DNA of 6,757 nt. It comes from Pseudomonadota bacterium (GTDB lineage: Bacteria > Pseudomonadota > Alphaproteobacteria > Rhizobiales > Beijerinckiaceae). A program made the translations under genes and the position numbers. Shown piece by piece: positions 4,450-6,757 of this stretch; the stretch's first letter is position 1, and every line of letters starts with the position of its first letter. Where the stretch lies: the NCBI GenBank assembly GCA_023452965.1, contig JAEXUU010000292.1, positions 1-6,757 of the forward strand, in the 5' to 3' direction. The notes beneath the pieces are model-generated. The model ran no database searches and had not been told where the DNA came from. It worked only from the letters and a program-made list of their open reading frames with translations.

Positions 4450-6757
4450 ATGCCTCTTATTTTCAGAGTGAATTTCCCGACGAAAGATGTGCGCCGTCCT
4501 GGCGTCGGAGCTCGCCGCCGAGGCTATCGCCATCTGTTCGAATCGACGGCGCCCTTGGCTCTGGCGCTCGCGACCGCAGGCGCGTCGCCGGCTCTGGCGC
4601 AGGTGACCCTCAACGGCAACAACAACCCGTCGATTGTCGGGGCCATCGATCCCAGCACCGATCTGCGGATCGGCGATGGCGGTATCGGCTCGATGACGAT
4701 CGCAGGCGGATCCCAGGTCACCAATGCGGCGGGTTACATTGGCCTGTCCGCGGGAGACCAGGGCGGGGTGACGGTGACCGGCCTGAACAGCCTGTGGACC
4801 AATACGGGCCAGCTCACGGTCGGGGACGATGGAATCGGACGGCTGAGCATCCTCGCCGGAGGCAGGGTCACGAGCGTCGGCGAAAGCTATATCGGCGTCA
4901 ATGGCAATGGCGACGGCGAGGTTCTGGTAACCGGGACGGGCTCGTCCTGGGAGAATGCCGGACGACTCAATCTCGGCGTTTTCGGGGTCGGGAAACTGCG
5001 CATCGAGGCCGGCAGCACGGTCTCGAACGCCGATGGCCTTGTCGGCGACTCTGCGCGCGGCGAGGTCGTCGTGACCGGTTCGGAAGCGAAGTGGGAGAAT
5101 TCGGGGCAGCTCACCATCGGCAGTTACGGCACCGGGACCCTGCTTATCGAGAACGGCGCCATGGTGACCAGCAATCAGGGCTATATCGGCGCCGGCCCGC
5201 CAGCCGATGGCGATGTCGTCGTGACCGGGACGGGGTCGAGATGGATCGCAGCGACCAACATCAACATCGGAAACTATGGGATCGGCTCGCTCACGGTTGA
5301 AGACGGCGCCCGCGTGCGGGCCGATCACGGAATTGAGCTCGGTATCTCCGATGGGCTCGCCAGAGGCACCCTGACTTTACGGGGCACCGCCGGGGCTCGC
5401 GGCGTCCTGGAAACCGTTCGGATCGTGGGTGGTCTGGGGACGGCGAGTGTCACCATCGACGGTGGCATCCTGCGCCCGATCTCCAACAATTCGGATTTCA
5501 TCAGAGGCTTTGGCACGCAGGTGGTCACCCTGGCCGCAGGCGGCGCCACCGTCGCCACGGACGGCCACGATATCGGCATCGCCCCGGTGATGACCGGATC
5601 GGGCGGCCTGCTCAAGACCGATGCGGGCACGCTGACCCTGACCGGCGCGAACACCTATGCGGGCGCGACCGACGTCGCCGCGGGCACGTTGCTCGTCAAC
5701 GGGAACCAGAGTGGTGCGACGGGCCTGACCAGCGTCGCGAACGGCGCGACGCTCGGTGGCATCGGTACGATCGGCGGCAATGTCGCTGTCGGCAATGGCG
5801 GCATCCTGGCGCCCGGCACCAGCCCGGGCACCTTGACCGTCAACGGCAATCTCGCGCTGGCCGGCGGCTCGGTGCTCGCCTACGAGTTCGGTCAGGCCGA
5901 TACCGTCGGCGGCGCGCTCAACGATCTCGTCATCGTCGGCGGCAATCTCACGCTCGACGGCACAATCAACGTTTCCGTGCCGACCGGCGGCAGCTTTGGC
6001 CTCGGCACCTACCGGGTGTTCTCCTATGGCGGCTCGCTGACCGACAACGGCCTTGCACTGGGCAGCATGCCCGCGGGCAGCAACGTCTCGGTGCAGACCT
6101 CGATCGCCAACCAGGTGAACCTGGTCAACGCGCCGCTGGTCGGCCTGACCTTCTGGGACGGCGCGGCCGGCCCGAAATCCAACGGCGTCGTCAATGGCGG
6201 CGATGGCACCTGGCACCTCGGTGGCATCGACAATAACTGGACCGAGCTGACGGGGGCGAGCAACGCGTTCTATCTCAACGGCAGCTTCGCCGTCTTCGCC
6301 GGCGCGCCGGGAACGGTGACGATCGATAACGCTCCAGGCACTGTCACGGCCTCGGGACTGCAATTCGCCAGCGACGGCTATCGCGTCACCGGAGAGACGC
6401 TCACCCTGCTCGGCCCGCAAACCACGATCCGCGTTGGCGACGGCACTGCACTGGGGGCAGGCTTCAGCGCCACGATCGCGGCCGAACTGACCGGCGCCAC
6501 CCAGCTGGTCAAGACCGATCTCGGTACACTCGTTCTCAGCGGCAGCAACAGCTATACCGGCGGCACCGCCATCAATGGCGGCACGATCCGCATCGCCTCC
6601 GACGCGAACCTGGGCGCCGCCTCGGGCGGCCTGTCCTTCCATGGCGGCACGCTCAACACAGCCGCCAACATCACCTCGGGCCGCAGCGTCACCCTGGTGG
6701 GTACGGGCACTTTCCTGACCGACGCCGGCACGACGCTGGTGCTGGTCGGCGGCGTGG
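4450..6757 (+). CDS. Autotransporter with T5SS/PEP-CTERM repeats and PATR repeats, N-terminal part (C-terminus outside window)
   Basis: The frame is open from the ATG at 4450 to the right edge, 769 codons of an incomplete gene. Residues 1-50 form a long, strongly basic signal region (many Arg between 15 and 27) with a hydrophobic core at about 34-50 and likely cleavage after SPALA. Residues 72-296 hold about five tandem ~50-residue units of the T5SS/PEP-CTERM-associated type, each with a V-T-G-x-x-S-x-W-x-N core and an L-T-V-G-x-x-G-x-G-x-L-x-I strand. Two autotransporter-associated beta-strand repeats follow (about 385-417 and 683-715). The whole is a beta-helical passenger expected to reach the cell surface through its own barrel, which lies beyond the window. 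The start has no clear ribosome site; GTG codons at 4468 and 4489 are alternatives. Its function is unknown; adhesion or biofilm roles are family expectation. Confidence 0.85.
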   Translation, partial: MPLIFRVNFPTKDVRRPGVGARRRGYRHLFESTAPLALALATAGASPALAQVTLNGNNNPSIVGAIDPSTDLRIGDGGIGSMTIAGGSQVTNAAGYIGLSAGDQGGVTVTGLNSLWTNTGQLTVGDDGIGRLSILAGGRVTSVGESYIGVNGNGDGEVLVTGTGSSWENAGRLNLGVFGVGKLRIEAGSTVSNADGLVGDSARGEVVVTGSEAKWENSGQLTIGSYGTGTLLIENGAMVTSNQGYIGAGPPADGDVVVTGTGSRWIAATNINIGNYGIGSLTVEDGARVRADHGIELGISDGLARGTLTLRGTAGARGVLETVRIVGGLGTASVTIDGGILRPISNNSDFIRGFGTQVVTLAAGGATVATDGHDIGIAPVMTGSGGLLKTDAGTLTLTGANTYAGATDVAAGTLLVNGNQSGATGLTSVANGATLGGIGTIGGNVAVGNGGILAPGTSPGTLTVNGNLALAGGSVLAYEFGQADTVGGALNDLVIVGGNLTLDGTINVSVPTGGSFGLGTYRVFSYGGSLTDNGLALGSMPAGSNVSVQTSIANQVNLVNAPLVGLTFWDGAAGPKSNGVVNGGDGTWHLGGIDNNWTELTGASNAFYLNGSFAVFAGAPGTVTIDNAPGTVTASGLQFASDGYRVTGETLTLLGPQTTIRVGDGTALGAGFSATIAAELTGATQLVKTDLGTLVLSGSNSYTGGTAINGGTIRIASDANLGAASGGLSFHGGTLNTAANITSGRSVTLVGTGTFLTDAGTTLVLVGGV
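4663..5337 (+). repeat. Tandem ~50-residue T5SS/PEP-CTERM-associated coding repeats
   Basis: Strands of the form L-x-I/V-G-x-x-G-x-G begin at residues 72, 122, 173, 221 and 271 (steps of 50, 51, 48 and 50). The conserved tryptophans sit at 116, 167, 215 and 265. Typical units read VTVTGLNSLWTNTGQL and VVVTGSEAKWENSGQL. The regular step indicates a solenoid of stacked beta-strands. The copies are diverged at the DNA level, so this is an old duplication. Confidence 0.8.
5602..5700 (+). repeat. Autotransporter-associated beta-strand repeat (PATR), copy 1
   Basis: Residues 385-417 show the PATR pattern: GLLKTDAGTLTLTGANTY, then GAT, then AAGTLLVNG. Just downstream comes the usual G-x-I-G-G-N-V ... 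LAPGTSPGTLTVNG segment. These repeats are found almost only in type V passengers, and help export and folding in studied proteins. Confidence 0.8.
6496..6594 (+). repeat. Autotransporter-associated beta-strand repeat (PATR), copy 2
   Basis: Residues 683-715 read TQLVKTDLGTLVLSGSNSY, then TGGTAINGGTIRI, a close match to copy 1 and to the family pattern. About 300 residues separate the copies, including a Trp-containing segment (FWDGAAGP ... NNWTELTG) common in large autotransporter passengers. Confidence 0.8.

Noticed and set aside
4447..5328. 293-codon minus-strand open frame
   Set aside because: Lies opposite the signal region and tandem repeats of the second autotransporter; the repeats give it an apparent periodicity of its own but no family resemblance.
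5377..6642. 421-codon minus-strand open frame opposite the second autotransporter
   Set aside because: Composition artefact: Ala/Arg/Gly/Asp-rich with no recognisable motif, while the plus strand encodes clear PATR repeats over the same bases.

Overview
The window is GC-rich throughout, with strong G/C preference at third codon positions. It looks like the chromosome of an alphaproteobacterium. A sphingomonad or relative is my best guess, because a LytS-type kinase paired with a LytTR regulator, next to glycine-rich type V autotransporters, is a familiar combination there. The taxonomic call is an inference from gene content; no rRNA or other marker is present.

Layout: (1) Positions 1-1931, minus strand: the N-terminal 643 codons of a very large glycine-rich autotransporter or adhesin-like protein, with a signal peptide and about nine repeats of a 'G-I-L-A-Q-x-hydrophobic-G-G-x-G-G' unit. 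The gene runs off the left edge. (2) Positions 1932-2331: a divergent control region. It contains a possible 46-codon leader ORF (minus strand, strong Shine-Dalgarno) that stops 4 nt before the autotransporter start, and an AT-rich patch at about 2172-2210 that may hold promoters. (3) Positions 2332-4220, plus strand: a two-gene operon with a 13-nt overlap. It encodes a four-helix membrane sensor histidine kinase of the LytS/AlgZ (His_kinase, HATPase) type and a LytTR-type response regulator. (4) Positions 4221-4449: an intergenic region with GC-rich inverted repeats just after the regulator stop, then an AT-rich stretch containing a 7-nt direct repeat at 11-bp (one helical turn) spacing. (5) Positions 4450-6757, plus strand: the first 769 codons of a second autotransporter with a different architecture. 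It has a long signal peptide, about five tandem ~50-residue T5SS/PEP-CTERM-type repeats, then two autotransporter-associated beta-strand repeats (PATR). It runs off the right edge.

The simplest reading is a surface-remodelling locus: a membrane sensor and its DNA-binding regulator, flanked on both sides by secreted or surface beta-helical proteins that the pair may control. Control is inferred from position and from a short sequence (ACGAAACAT) present in both flanking intergenic regions; nothing in the sequence proves it. Neither autotransporter's C-terminal beta-barrel lies in the window, so the type V assignment rests on passenger features. Apart from the possible leader ORF and the shared motif, I see known families and no clearly new system. 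No tRNA, rRNA, CRISPR, insertion sequence or phage feature was seen.
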